A stretch of 64,000 bases of DNA, from NCBI RefSeq assembly GCF_000775915.1, contig NZ_BBLT01000011.1:62001-126000 (forward strand), written 5' to 3'. The notes under the pieces were generated by a model, which was not told the origin of the DNA, made no database searches, and saw only the letters and a program-made list of their open reading frames with translations. The translations under genes were made by a program, and so were the position numbers. This document shows, piece by piece, positions 45,284-53,658 of the stretch (positions are counted from its first letter, which is position 1; each line of letters starts with the position of its first letter). Source of the stretch: Sporocytophaga myxococcoides (GTDB taxonomy: Bacteria; Bacteroidota; Bacteroidia; Cytophagales; Cytophagaceae).

Positions 45284-45730
45284 ATGACACATCAGGAAAT
45301 ATATCGATCAGGCCCTTGGTGGCATTATATCAAGTATGGAATAGTTGGAATAATCTTCGGAATTGTCTTTACTAAAGCAGAAATTATAAGTTGGTTCCGC
45401 ATTCAAGAAATGTTCAGGTTGGAGTCCTTCCATATGTATGGCGTAATTGGAAGTGCTGTTGCAACAGGATTAATCTCAGTATTGCTTATCAAGAAATTCA
45501 ATATCAAAACAGTTAGCGGAGAAGAGATAAATTTTTATCCTAAAACTTTCAATAAGGGACAGGTGTATGGAGGATTGTTGTTTGGGTTTGGTTGGGCTAT
45601 GACAGGAGCTTGTCCCGGACCACTATTTGCTCAGATAGGAACAGGAGCGACTGTCATTATAATCTCATTATTAAGCGCAATAACTGGTACATGGGTTTAT
45701 GGCTATTTCAGGGAAAAACTTCCTCATTAA
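45284..45730 (+). CDS. YeeE/YedE-family sulfur transporter subunit (second half)
   Basis: The ATG at 45284 gives a 148-residue membrane protein (MTHQEIYRSGPWWHYIKYGI). The longer frame from 45140 overlaps the upstream partner and is rejected. The conserved FGFGWAMTGACPGPLFAQIG loop contains the second half's key cysteine and pairs with the GGCTSGH loop of its neighbour. Together they should form one transporter for thiosulfate or related reactive sulfur. This is the DUF6691/YeeE-like arrangement common in Bacteroidota. Last gene of the sulfur block. Confidence 0.88.
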   Translation: MTHQEIYRSGPWWHYIKYGIVGIIFGIVFTKAEIISWFRIQEMFRLESFHMYGVIGSAVATGLISVLLIKKFNIKTVSGEEINFYPKTFNKGQVYGGLLFGFGWAMTGACPGPLFAQIGTGATVIIISLLSAITGTWVYGYFREKLPH

Positions 45731-46154
45731 AACCGGATCTATCATAACCAGATAAAAAAATATTTGGATTAGTGGTTTAATTCCCATCGTAAGACAATGC
45801 GAACATTAGTTAATAATGAATCTCATTGTTTAGTTTTGTCATTTTTCTCATTAATGAGTAATCAAAGGAATCAAGGGCTGTGATGAAATTAAAAATTTCC
45901 CACAGCCCAATTTTAAAACCAGCGAGAACTAACGCATTAATTGTATAAATTAATTTAATGCTCATTCCCTGTTTAAAAATTATTCTCTCCTTCAAACAAA
46001 TTTCAATTTTTTCAATCTAAGTATATGAAAACTTTATTTTGAAACCGGAATCAAAAAATTAGAGAAGGGGATAAAAAAATTTTCGGAAGGAAATGAACAA
46101 GTCATAAACAATCTTTTTTTTTGCCAGTTAAGGCCGTATTGAAACACATGAAAT
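45731..46154. other. Intergenic region after the sulfur block
   Basis: It contains the hairpin at 45875-45908 and otherwise AT-rich sequence with no believable gene. The minus-strand frame at 45810-45995 overlaps the hairpin and has no start signals. Confidence 0.5.
45875..45908 (+). terminator. Probable terminator of the sulfur operon
   Basis: GGGCTGTG pairs with CACAGCCC, with an inner GAAATT/AATTTC extension, followed by AATTTTAAAA. It lies about 145 bp past the second YeeE-like gene. Confidence 0.55.
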
Positions 46155-46310
46155 ATGGGTTTAATACAAGAAAATGAAGAGCAAACAGAATGGATATATA
46201 CAGGGATACCTGACTATTCCAGTAATTTCTTCAATGATATAGTGAATATAGGGTCAAGCATCGAGACAGGATTAATTTACCTGAAAAAAATTGTGTTAAA
46301 GAATTTCTAA
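46155..46310 (+). CDS. Possible 51-residue protein
   Basis: An ATG-to-TAA frame encoding MGLIQENEEQTEWIYTGIPD and about 30 more residues ending LIYLKKIVLKNF. The N-terminal part is acidic and the C-terminal part basic, with no membrane helix. No family is recognised. It lies alone upstream of a convergent small membrane-protein gene. It could be a short real gene or a remnant. Confidence 0.25.
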   Translation: MGLIQENEEQTEWIYTGIPDYSSNFFNDIVNIGSSIETGLIYLKKIVLKNF

Positions 46311-46433
46311 AAGGAAAATTTAAAACTTCAACCTCTTGAAAAAAGTCGACAATGTAAAGGCTGGTATTAAAAGATGGGCCGAAAATAAAATTGGCACAAG
46401 CACTATATCAGGATTGTTCAGCAAGTATGAAAA

Positions 46434-46460
46434 AAAAGCTCTTTTCATCATAGAGCTTTT
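46434..46460 (-). terminator. Rho-independent terminator of the small membrane-protein gene
   Basis: On the minus strand AAAAGCTC and GAGCTTTT form an 8-bp stem followed by a run of eight T. It lies 26 bp past the stop of the minus-strand gene ending at 46486. Confidence 0.8.
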
Positions 46461-46485
46461 AAAAATTGAATTAATCAGAACAGGT

Positions 46486-46785
46486 TTAAGCGCCTGGACG
46501 CCTCTTTACTTTTTTATTCTGTTTATCCTGCACTACTTTAAACTTTTTGTTCACAACAACGCGTCGTCCGTTTCGGATTTCTTCCACTTGCCTGTAAATA
46601 AATTTGTCTCCTGTAGCAGTGCTCATTTTCCACCTAAGATAATACACTACCAATGCCACAAGAGCAAGCGCAAAGAACGATCCGATTGCTATAGTCTCAT
46701 ATTTACGTTCACCCCCAGCATAAGAACTTAATGGAGAAACAATCAATAAGACGAGTAAATAAGGGAGAATCTTAAAATTATTCAT
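46486..46785 (-). CDS. Small exported membrane protein of unknown function
   Basis: With ATG at 46783-46785 the protein is 99 residues: a signal peptide (MNNFKILPYLLVLLIVSPLS, ending YAGG), a transmembrane helix (about 35-50, AIGSFFALALVALVVYYLRW), and a basic tail with FIYRQVEEIRNGRRVVVNKK. A longer start at 46824 would spoil the signal peptide. No family is recognised. The gene is backed by a good terminator, which supports this strand over the overlapping plus-strand frame. Confidence 0.65.
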   Translation of the reverse strand: MNNFKILPYLLVLLIVSPLSSYAGGERKYETIAIGSFFALALVALVVYYLRWKMSTATGDKFIYRQVEEIRNGRRVVVNKKFKVVQDKQNKKVKRRPGA

Positions 46786-47045
46786 TTTTTGTATTTTTTT
46801 GATTGTGTTTTTGTGTAATTGCAAATAATCAATTATTTGTTAATGAATATAATAAGTAAAAATAAATGTACGAAATGATAAAAAATATTACAAGCATTTG
46901 ACATAAAAAAAACTAAAGAAAAAAATACCTGTTTTCCTATCGTAGCCAACATGATAGCGGCAATTTTCTGAATACGCAATAAGTTCCCTTATGAAAGAAC
47001 TTGCAAATTCAGTCAGAAAAACCGTTGTCTTAAGGGAGTATAATT

Positions 47046-48527
47046 ATGAGAAAAGGTATTTTACTGCTGACCATTGTCTATTATATGACGATGACAGCCA
47101 ATGCACAACACGAGATTACCGCGCTAAACCTTACTATTCAAAATCCGAAGGATGTATATTCTGTAGCTCAGGCTGGTAAAGGGCTTGCATTTTTGTTTAA
47201 GACTAACAAACAATATCAAACCATTATACTTTCTGATGATTTTAATGAGCAGAGGACAACTGTTTATAAAAGAAGTGCCAATGAAAAGAAAGAAGAGATC
47301 CTAGGTGGTCTCATCGATTCAATTTATGCTGTGTTCTATTTTCACCATCCCAAATCAAATATATTATCTCAACTAAAGGTTAACAGAATTACTGGAGAAC
47401 AGTCTTACGAAAAATTTTTTGTCCTTCAGCCCAAAGAGCAGGTTCTTAAAGGCTTTAATATGGATGGAAAATTTTATTTAATTACTGTAATGCAATACAA
47501 GAATGATGTGAATGTTTATACCATTTCACCTCACATAGCAACATTGGAAGCGGATATGTATAATATGCAGTTTCCAACATTCTATGGTAGGCTGAGTAGA
47601 AAAAGCGATGGCTCTGAAGAAGCAAAACCTATAGCGATCGATGACATCAATCCTGAAACTGTCAATACGATTAGGACTGTCCATTCTGATAAAAAACTCT
47701 ATCACTACAACGGAAAAATCTTCTTCACCTTTGATGATGCAGACAGAACACATTTAATTGAGATAGATACCTATAAAAAAACCTCTGTATACAAAAAGTT
47801 GAATTTTACTCTCGAGAGGACAGCAAATGTGTCGAGACAACAAGGTAATAGCTTCATTAGCGATAATACACTTTTCAGAATAAGTATGAATCCTGATCAG
47901 ATGAACCTAACAGTTTTAAATCTTGACACTATGAGCATGCTGGCTACATACAACATTTTCCCTGAGGAAAACGAAGTGAACATCGCTAATTCACCAATCA
48001 TTCAGCAAGGTATAATTGTGGGGTTTGACAATAACGATGAAAAAATAATCAGGAAGCCATCACAGTTCTTCAAAAAAGCCCTTGGTGGGAATATTGCTAT
48101 TGTGGTGAATAAGACAGCTAATAACAAGCTGGCAATACAAATAGGATCTTATGAGGAATTTACTGTTTACAAAGGTGCTGGTACTGGAATGCCAATTAGT
48201 TCCGGATCTTCGTTTAGTCCATATTCCACAGCATCTCTTGGTTATGGCTATCCCGCCTTCGGATACTCTTCCTACTTTCCAAATAGTGGTCCGACTATGA
48301 CCAGAATAAATCTAGTGCATTTTGAAAGTTTGTTTGACAATAACTTTATTCACCTTGAAGGTAATGTGCCAAAGAGTGCAATGCAGAAGATTACGGATTT
48401 TAAAGAAGATAAATTCGGTCCAGCTGGACCTGAGGTCAATAATACCATAGCATATAAACAAAATGTAGTTTTGGGGTACCTGAATAAAAGGACAAATAAG
48501 TTCCAGTTATTAGAATTTAAAAAATAA
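47046..48527 (+). CDS. Secreted protein of unknown function, 493 residues
   Basis: A signal peptide (MRKGILLLTIVYYMTMTANA, cleaved before QHE) is followed by a long region of alternating strands with repeats such as LYHYNGKIFFTFDDADRTHL and NTLFRISMNPDQMNLTVLNL, suggesting a beta-propeller-like fold. A low-complexity Gly/Ser/Tyr/Pro segment (about 380-420) lies near the end. No T9SS domain, lipobox or catalytic motif is seen, so it is probably periplasmic. It resembles the protein at 23372-24829 in size and style only. Confidence 0.7.
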   Translation: MRKGILLLTIVYYMTMTANAQHEITALNLTIQNPKDVYSVAQAGKGLAFLFKTNKQYQTIILSDDFNEQRTTVYKRSANEKKEEILGGLIDSIYAVFYFHHPKSNILSQLKVNRITGEQSYEKFFVLQPKEQVLKGFNMDGKFYLITVMQYKNDVNVYTISPHIATLEADMYNMQFPTFYGRLSRKSDGSEEAKPIAIDDINPETVNTIRTVHSDKKLYHYNGKIFFTFDDADRTHLIEIDTYKKTSVYKKLNFTLERTANVSRQQGNSFISDNTLFRISMNPDQMNLTVLNLDTMSMLATYNIFPEENEVNIANSPIIQQGIIVGFDNNDEKIIRKPSQFFKKALGGNIAIVVNKTANNKLAIQIGSYEEFTVYKGAGTGMPISSGSSFSPYSTASLGYGYPAFGYSSYFPNSGPTMTRINLVHFESLFDNNFIHLEGNVPKSAMQKITDFKEDKFGPAGPEVNNTIAYKQNVVLGYLNKRTNKFQLLEFKK

Positions 48528-48552
48528 ATAATCCCCCTTTTAAATTAATAGT

Positions 48553-48585
48553 AAAAAGGCTGCCTCTTTGTGGGGCAGCCTTTTC
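48553..48585. terminator. Bidirectional Rho-independent terminator
   Basis: AAAAAGGCTGCC pairs with GGCAGCCTTTT (11-bp GC-rich stem). A- and T-runs flank it on both strands. It lies between the convergent secreted-protein and peroxiredoxin genes. Confidence 0.9.
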
Positions 48586-48607
48586 TATGAGCAAGTGAAA
48601 ACCATTA

Positions 48608-49123
48608 TTAAAATGCTTTTCTGATTTGCTCAGTGTGTGCTCCCGGAGTTACATCATTAATGATTTCACTTATATTGCCCCTCTCATCAATAATAAAAGT
48701 AATCCTGGAAGTTCCCATGAGTTTCTTCCCATCCCGTTCCTTTTCAACCCATGTTCCATATTTTTCATGAATAGATTTGTCCACATCTGCAATAAGAGTA
48801 AAGGGTAGAGCATGCAGTCTTTTAAAAGTTTTATGAGAAGCTTCGTCATCAGCGCTCACGCCTAAAACTGTGTAACCCTCCTTTTGCAGAAGGTCATAAT
48901 TATCTCTAAGATTACAGGCTTCCTTTGTACATCCTGGAGTGTTGTCTTTCGGGTAAAAATAAAGGATTACCTTTTTTCCCTTGAATGAACTAAGTGTGAC
49001 AGTTTTTCCGTCCTGATCTTTACCCGAAAAATTCGGAGCCGCATCTCCAACTTTAAGCTTTGCAGGCCTACTGCAAGACAAGAGAAATAAGGCTAAAATG
49101 ATTGATTGAATGAATGCTTTCAT
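48608..49123 (-). CDS. bcp: Peroxiredoxin (Bcp type) as a lipoprotein
   Basis: The ATG at 49121-49123 opens a lipoprotein signal (MKAFIQSIILALFLLSC, lipobox LLSC), so I prefer it to the longer frame from 49147. The mature part is a thioredoxin-fold peroxiredoxin: VGDAAPNFSGKDQDGKTVTL, then YFYPKDNTPGCTKEACNLRD with peroxidatic Cys and a second Cys five residues later, and GTSRITFIIDERGNI. It should reduce hydroperoxides with thiol reductants. An envelope-anchored Bcp is less usual than the cytosolic form and would need an exported reductant. Confidence 0.9.
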   Translation of the reverse strand: MKAFIQSIILALFLLSCSRPAKLKVGDAAPNFSGKDQDGKTVTLSSFKGKKVILYFYPKDNTPGCTKEACNLRDNYDLLQKEGYTVLGVSADDEASHKTFKRLHALPFTLIADVDKSIHEKYGTWVEKERDGKKLMGTSRITFIIDERGNISEIINDVTPGAHTEQIRKAF

Positions 49124-49245
49124 AACAGGATAATAGGACTTCCTCACAAAATTAAATCAGATATATCAAACCAAAAAATCATACCACAACGGAAATATGA
49201 ATCTCCAGCCTTTAATAGAAGCAGCCTTTACTTTGGCTATTCAAA

Positions 49246-49752
49246 TTACCTAATAAAAACAACATCCTTATGAATTCTACTTTTGTAATCGTCAAGGGTT
49301 GTCGAAGGAAATAATTCAATAAAGTCTATTTGGTCGTGGGTAACAGAAATAGCAAAACCTTCCTCAGGATATACATATAAGTTACTCGTCTTACCTGCTC
49401 GCGACGAGAGACGATGGCCCTCACCATATTCTGAAGCAATTTTCTTTAAGGACAAATTACCTAAACGGGTATCATCATTTATATATATCATTGTAAGCTT
49501 ATCTCCCATGAAATAAAAATATCCTGGAAGAGTATCCGGTTTATGAACTCTGGATAAACCCTTCAGTTTGATATAGCTTACTTCTTTATCTATTTCATTA
49601 TCCTTTATGCCAAATTCTTTGACCAATGAAGGAAAATCATATTTTCTATATCTTATTAGTTCTTCCATTTCAGAAAATTTATTTCCAGTTTGAACTATTA
49701 AATTGATAATTATATGAAATACTAACGCAATGTTGAATAACAGGTTCTCCAT
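49246..49752 (-). CDS. Hypothetical protein, 168 residues
   Basis: The N-terminal ~20 residues are hydrophobic (MENLLFNIALVFHIIINLIV), consistent with a signal anchor. The rest is mixed alpha/beta and contains LPGYFYFMGDKLTMIYINDD and YVYPEEGFAISVTHDQIDFI, strand patterns like those of small secreted domains. No family is recognised. It starts 31 bp after the stop of the T9SS cargo gene upstream on the same strand, so co-transcription is possible. Confidence 0.6.
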   Translation of the reverse strand: MENLLFNIALVFHIIINLIVQTGNKFSEMEELIRYRKYDFPSLVKEFGIKDNEIDKEVSYIKLKGLSRVHKPDTLPGYFYFMGDKLTMIYINDDTRLGNLSLKKIASEYGEGHRLSSRAGKTSNLYVYPEEGFAISVTHDQIDFIELFPSTTLDDYKSRIHKDVVFIR

Positions 49753-49783
49753 AGGTTTATTAATATTTGAATCAGATAAACTA

Positions 49784-50914
49784 TTACGGTATTACTACCT
49801 TTTCAGATGCCCATCCTGATCCCGTTTCTATATTCAGGAAGTATACTCCCGGGGCTAAACAAGAGAGATCCAATACTTTTTTAACAGAATTAGCCTCAAG
49901 GATTTTGTTATCAAGTGGTATATCAATTCCAGCTAAATCGTTTAGTTTGATATTTACTGAATTATAATACCCGCCCTCAAAAAAAATATTGAGTTTACCT
50001 GAGCATGGATTGGGAAAAACATTTATTTCAACCTTCTCTTCCGTTGTCACTATGGATGACGTTTCCCTCCTGCCTTCATCATCAATTTCAACAACTCTGT
50101 AATAGGAAGGTCCAGGTATTCCCTTTATATCTTCAAAAGAATAGTTCGCAATAGATCCAAAACTCCCTTTTGCTTTTATCTTTCCAATAGACTCAAAATT
50201 AATTCCATCTGAAGATCTTTGTACTTCAAAATAGTTACTGGCTCTTTCTGATAATGTCCTCCACATTAGAAGAGTGACAGGGCTTTTATTAATTACACTT
50301 ATATCCAGAAAATGAGTAGGAAGAGCGCAGCTTTCAACAAATTTTATATCATCTATCCCAAAGTCATTTCCTCCTGCAGTGGTGTTTTGATCCAGTATTG
50401 TAATAGTGGCAGTTGTAGCACTACCGGAATTCCACATTATGTCAAAGTTTTCCCAAGTATTCACAGAAGATGGAGCATAAAAAATACTTCCCAGAATATC
50501 TGAGTTTATGGAAAACTGTAGTTGGGCTACATCTCCTAAAGTTAAGCTGGTTACCCATGCAGAAAAATTATATTCAGTTTGGGGATTAACGTTTATAGTC
50601 TGAGTCCAGACAACAGTCTCCGAAGTCCCTGCTCCATTTACTATTAAGAAGTTCCCACTATTGGTTGTATGGTCTGCTCCTGAAAATCCAGGGTGATATT
50701 TTTCAACATTATGAGCAACGGTATATGTTTCTTCTGCATAAAGACAATTTTCGCTATCACAGAACTGATATGATGAAGAAAAGCCCATGTTGCCAGCAGA
50801 AAAATCACTGTTAACAACAAGGTTATTAAAATGGCATTGCGCAAAAGCACTAGAGTATAAGGAAAAGGCTGCCATTATAATAATTATAAACTCAGGGCGG
50901 TAAGCTGATTTCAT
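49784..50914 (-). CDS. T9SS cargo with a single jelly-roll-like module
   Basis: A 376-residue secreted protein: signal peptide (about 1-25, ending FAQ), a carbohydrate-binding-like jelly roll (about 28-195, VVNSDFSAGNMGFSSSYQFC to FGIDDIKFVESC), a WxTLSERASNYFEVQRSSDG domain (about 200-290) and a T9SS type A sorting domain (VFPNPCSGKLNIFFEGG onward). The layout is a short version of the 1124-residue protein at 16942-20316, with the same ending (FGIDDIKF versus FAMDDISF). It lacks a recognised catalytic domain and may bind polysaccharide at the cell surface. Confidence 0.82.
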   Translation of the reverse strand: MKSAYRPEFIIIIMAAFSLYSSAFAQCHFNNLVVNSDFSAGNMGFSSSYQFCDSENCLYAEETYTVAHNVEKYHPGFSGADHTTNSGNFLIVNGAGTSETVVWTQTINVNPQTEYNFSAWVTSLTLGDVAQLQFSINSDILGSIFYAPSSVNTWENFDIMWNSGSATTATITILDQNTTAGGNDFGIDDIKFVESCALPTHFLDISVINKSPVTLLMWRTLSERASNYFEVQRSSDGINFESIGKIKAKGSFGSIANYSFEDIKGIPGPSYYRVVEIDDEGRRETSSIVTTEEKVEINVFPNPCSGKLNIFFEGGYYNSVNIKLNDLAGIDIPLDNKILEANSVKKVLDLSCLAPGVYFLNIETGSGWASEKVVIP

Positions 50915-51773
50915 AAAAATTACAAGTTTTAGTACTCAAATGTAGTAAAAAAATGAGAGACTAAATGCTAGTTTATTAAAGTTCAACTGGCTAAGGGGTA
51001 TTTAAATTCCAAAGCTCTTCGTAAGATCTTTTTAGAATTAAATTAATTTCCATATTTGTGATTTTTCAGGATAGAGCTAGTATTAAAAATGACTTACTTC
51101 GATATCTTGTAATATCATTTTTTTTCTCCATTCTTAGACTATAACAAGCCTGCTTCTGGAATTCGTTTTGTAAAAAATATGGTTAAGGTACTGCATTGTA
51201 TCATATGGATAATTATATCAATATTTATCCATTGTGGATTAAGAGCAAAATCAAAAGTTACATCTATTCTACTGAAGATAGTCTATTAGTAATTCAATTA
51301 AAAATCGGTTAACTATGTTTTGGTAAGTATAATTTTACAGTTACAAAAGGATATTAAGAAGTTAAAAAAAAAAGAAATGTTGATTTGAGATTCCTTAGTT
51401 TTTCCTAGTTTTTCTAGATTAAATTAAAAAAAGTTTTCTTAAATAATTCTCATTCGATTGAGAGTGCCTCTATCAACCTTTCCTTTGGGTCTAATTTAAC
51501 AAAGCGTCCGATCAATAAACCTTGGATTGAATATGAACTGAACGAATTTCGACAAGTGAATCTCCATACGGATATTTTTTTTAGTATTTAATATTCTTCA
51601 TAGGGAAAAATTAATGGCATAAGAATCTGGGAATAGTAATACGAAATTATTTTTTAAACAATTCTAATGAAATTCTAATCTGAGCCTTATGGCATCTTAA
51701 TGTGGCAATAATATTTTTGTTTACCCACAAAGTAGTGTGGTATTAAAATTTTAAGCTGTAAAAAAGTAGAGAT
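50915..51773. other. 859-bp intergenic region
   Basis: The largest gap in the window, between the divergent T9SS cargo gene and the second carbonic anhydrase gene. It is very AT-rich. The only open frames are tiny (for example about 35 codons from ATG near 51205) and lack support. A TATTTTTG box at 51712-51719 is a candidate promoter for the anhydrase gene. No repeat, RNA gene or mobile element is recognised. Confidence 0.5.
51712..51719 (+). promoter_or_regulatory. Candidate -7 promoter element (TATTTTTG)
   Basis: It fits TAnnTTTG and lies 54 bp before the carbonic anhydrase ATG. A -33 TTTG box at proper spacing is not seen. Confidence 0.4.
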
Positions 51774-52448
51774 ATGAAGACATTAACCAAAGAAATGCAA
51801 GCTTCTATAACGCCTCAACAGGCTTTTGAACTGTTAAAAAGGGGGAATGAAAGATTCATTAATAATCTGAAGGCAAATCGTAACCTACTACAACAGGTGA
51901 ATGAAACTTCTGATGGTCAACATCCATTTGCAGTAATTTTAAGCTGCATCGATTCACGCACCTCTGCTGAGTTAATTTTTGACCAAGGGCTTGGAGATAT
52001 ATTTAGTATCCGCATTGCCGGCAACATCCTAAATGATGATATAATTGGCAGTATGGAGTTTGCATGCAAATTGGCAGGTGCAAAGATTATAGTGGTATTG
52101 GGACATACAAAGTGCGGTGCAATTAAAGGTGCTTGTGATCATGCAAAGTTGGGAAGTCTTACAACATTATTAGATAAGATAAAACCCGCTATAGATTGTG
52201 AAAACACTATTAAGGAAAATCGAAATTCTTCTAATTCAGAATTTGTTGAGAAGGTTGCAGATCTTAATGTAAGGCTAACAGTAAATGCAATTAAGGAAAG
52301 AAGTCCTATACTTAGCAATATGATCCAAAATGGAGAGGTTAGTTTAGTGGGGGGAATGTATGATGTTGGATCAGGATTAGTGACCTTTTATGATGAAACT
52401 ATAGAAGCAAATGTTAAAATGGAGGCAGAAGAAAGCCTTATCAAATAA
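51774..52448 (+). CDS. Beta-class carbonic anhydrase (second paralogue)
   Basis: A 224-residue cytoplasmic zinc enzyme clearly related to the one at 22563-23207. Active-site residues are Cys58, Asp60 and Arg62 in SCIDSR, then His111 and Cys114 in GHTKCGAIKGA. Both share NILNDDIIGSMEFACK-type and LTTLLDKIKPAI-type segments. The C-terminal tail is about 15 residues longer (ETIEANVKMEAEESLIK). Two paralogues may be expressed under different CO2 or growth conditions. It is monocistronic with its own terminator. Confidence 0.95.
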   Translation: MKTLTKEMQASITPQQAFELLKRGNERFINNLKANRNLLQQVNETSDGQHPFAVILSCIDSRTSAELIFDQGLGDIFSIRIAGNILNDDIIGSMEFACKLAGAKIIVVLGHTKCGAIKGACDHAKLGSLTTLLDKIKPAIDCENTIKENRNSSNSEFVEKVADLNVRLTVNAIKERSPILSNMIQNGEVSLVGGMYDVGSGLVTFYDETIEANVKMEAEESLIK

Positions 52449-52779
52449 CCATTCCTCTTTATTACCTGGCTTGTAGAATTACAAGCCAGTTTCCCTTACA
52501 TAATTAATTTTTCACTGCCAATATCAACTTTCAAGAGCAATCAATATTTTTTATTATGTTTCATTGGTCCTCAATAAGTAAAAAAGAAAAGGGCTAAATA
52601 GAAATTACTACATTTAATATTTTACATTTATATTCTAATTGCCTTGTCAAGTATTATAAGGTTAAGTATTAGATGTGTTTGATGATTACCTGAGGACTTC
52701 TTAAAGTTTAATAATCCTTTTTTAAACACTTTTGTAAAAGTTTTTTATCCACATGAATATTTATTCTTCAAGGTAACAT
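52449..52779. other. Intergenic region between convergent genes
   Basis: It holds the terminator at 52466-52489 and otherwise AT-rich DNA without a recognisable gene. Confidence 0.5.
52466..52489 (+). terminator. Terminator of the carbonic anhydrase gene
   Basis: CTGGCTTGTA and TACAAGCCAG form a perfect 10-bp stem with a 4-base loop, followed by TTTCCCTT, 18 bp past the stop codon. Confidence 0.75.
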
Positions 52780-53580
52780 TCAGCTTTTATCTACATTAGG
52801 AATTGACTTATATAAAAGTCTTTCAAAATCCTGTGGTCCTATTTTCATAGGTCCTCTGTATGGATACATAAAAGTAATAATCAAAAACAGGACAAAACTT
52901 ATCATTGCACATTGCAGAAGAGTTAATATGATATGTATTTGGATAGGTTTAATCACAAAGAAAAAACCACTAAAGACAGAAATGAATATGCAACAGAATA
53001 TTATAATCCACATAGGTTCTGGTACTATATTCTGACTGGATTTAAGTAACCTGTGCCTCCTTAGTTCAGATGCTTTGATCAGAGTTTCAAGCAATATTTT
53101 TCGGGTATCTTCTTCTTCCACGTTTTTCGTTTTTAGCTTTAATACATAAAGCTGAAAATCATTTATAATTTTACTTACCGCAGTTCCATTACCACCATTC
53201 TCCATTTCAGGCCATGATATTTCAATTGTTGTTTTAATAATTTGCCTAACAAAGTTTTGAGCTAATATACAATCTGAATGTTCCAGACCTCTGGCATTTC
53301 TATAGATGTTGAGATAATTAGACATTTCAGTTGTAATGTTTTCCTTCTCATCCTGATAATTTTTCCAAGTTTCAACTAAAACCATTGCTAATAGAAAACC
53401 GAGAATGGCTCCGTTGATGGTGAAAAATGGAACGATAAACCTTGATGCGTTTAATTTATTTTCAATAGTATGAAAGAATTTATGCACAAAAATCAAGGTG
53501 CAGATAGAGATGATCGAAATCGTTAAGAAGATCAGTGCAAATAATAAGAAAGGATTTAAACCAGCCAGATAAAAGGTCAT
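52780..53580 (-). CDS. DUF4239-family (bestrophin-like) membrane protein
   Basis: A 266-residue membrane protein with two N-terminal helices (about 10-32 and 48-68), a soluble middle region, and two C-terminal helices (about 190-212 and 220-242). The FFTINGAILGFLLAMVLVET stretch and the following charged ENITTEMSNYLNIYRNARGL are typical of DUF4239 proteins, which are distantly bestrophin-like. Function is unknown. It is 78 bp downstream of the histidine kinase gene on the same strand and could be part of the same unit. Confidence 0.8.
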   Translation of the reverse strand: MTFYLAGLNPFLLFALIFLTISIISICTLIFVHKFFHTIENKLNASRFIVPFFTINGAILGFLLAMVLVETWKNYQDEKENITTEMSNYLNIYRNARGLEHSDCILAQNFVRQIIKTTIEISWPEMENGGNGTAVSKIINDFQLYVLKLKTKNVEEEDTRKILLETLIKASELRRHRLLKSSQNIVPEPMWIIIFCCIFISVFSGFFFVIKPIQIHIILTLLQCAMISFVLFLIITFMYPYRGPMKIGPQDFERLLYKSIPNVDKS

Positions 53581-53658
53581 AATTATATGGTATTAGAATT
53601 GACTTTTAATTCTAAGTGTTTAAGTTTAACGTCTATTCATTATTGCTGAAGATGATGC

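Noticed and set aside
45810-45995. Minus-strand frame of 61 codons
   Set aside because: It runs through the hairpin at 45875-45908, lacks a ribosome binding site and has no recognisable features.
46336-46731. Plus-strand frame of 131 codons
   Set aside because: It begins with TTG and overlaps both a convincing minus-strand signal-peptide gene and that gene's terminator at 46434-46460. Its second half is an antisense shadow.
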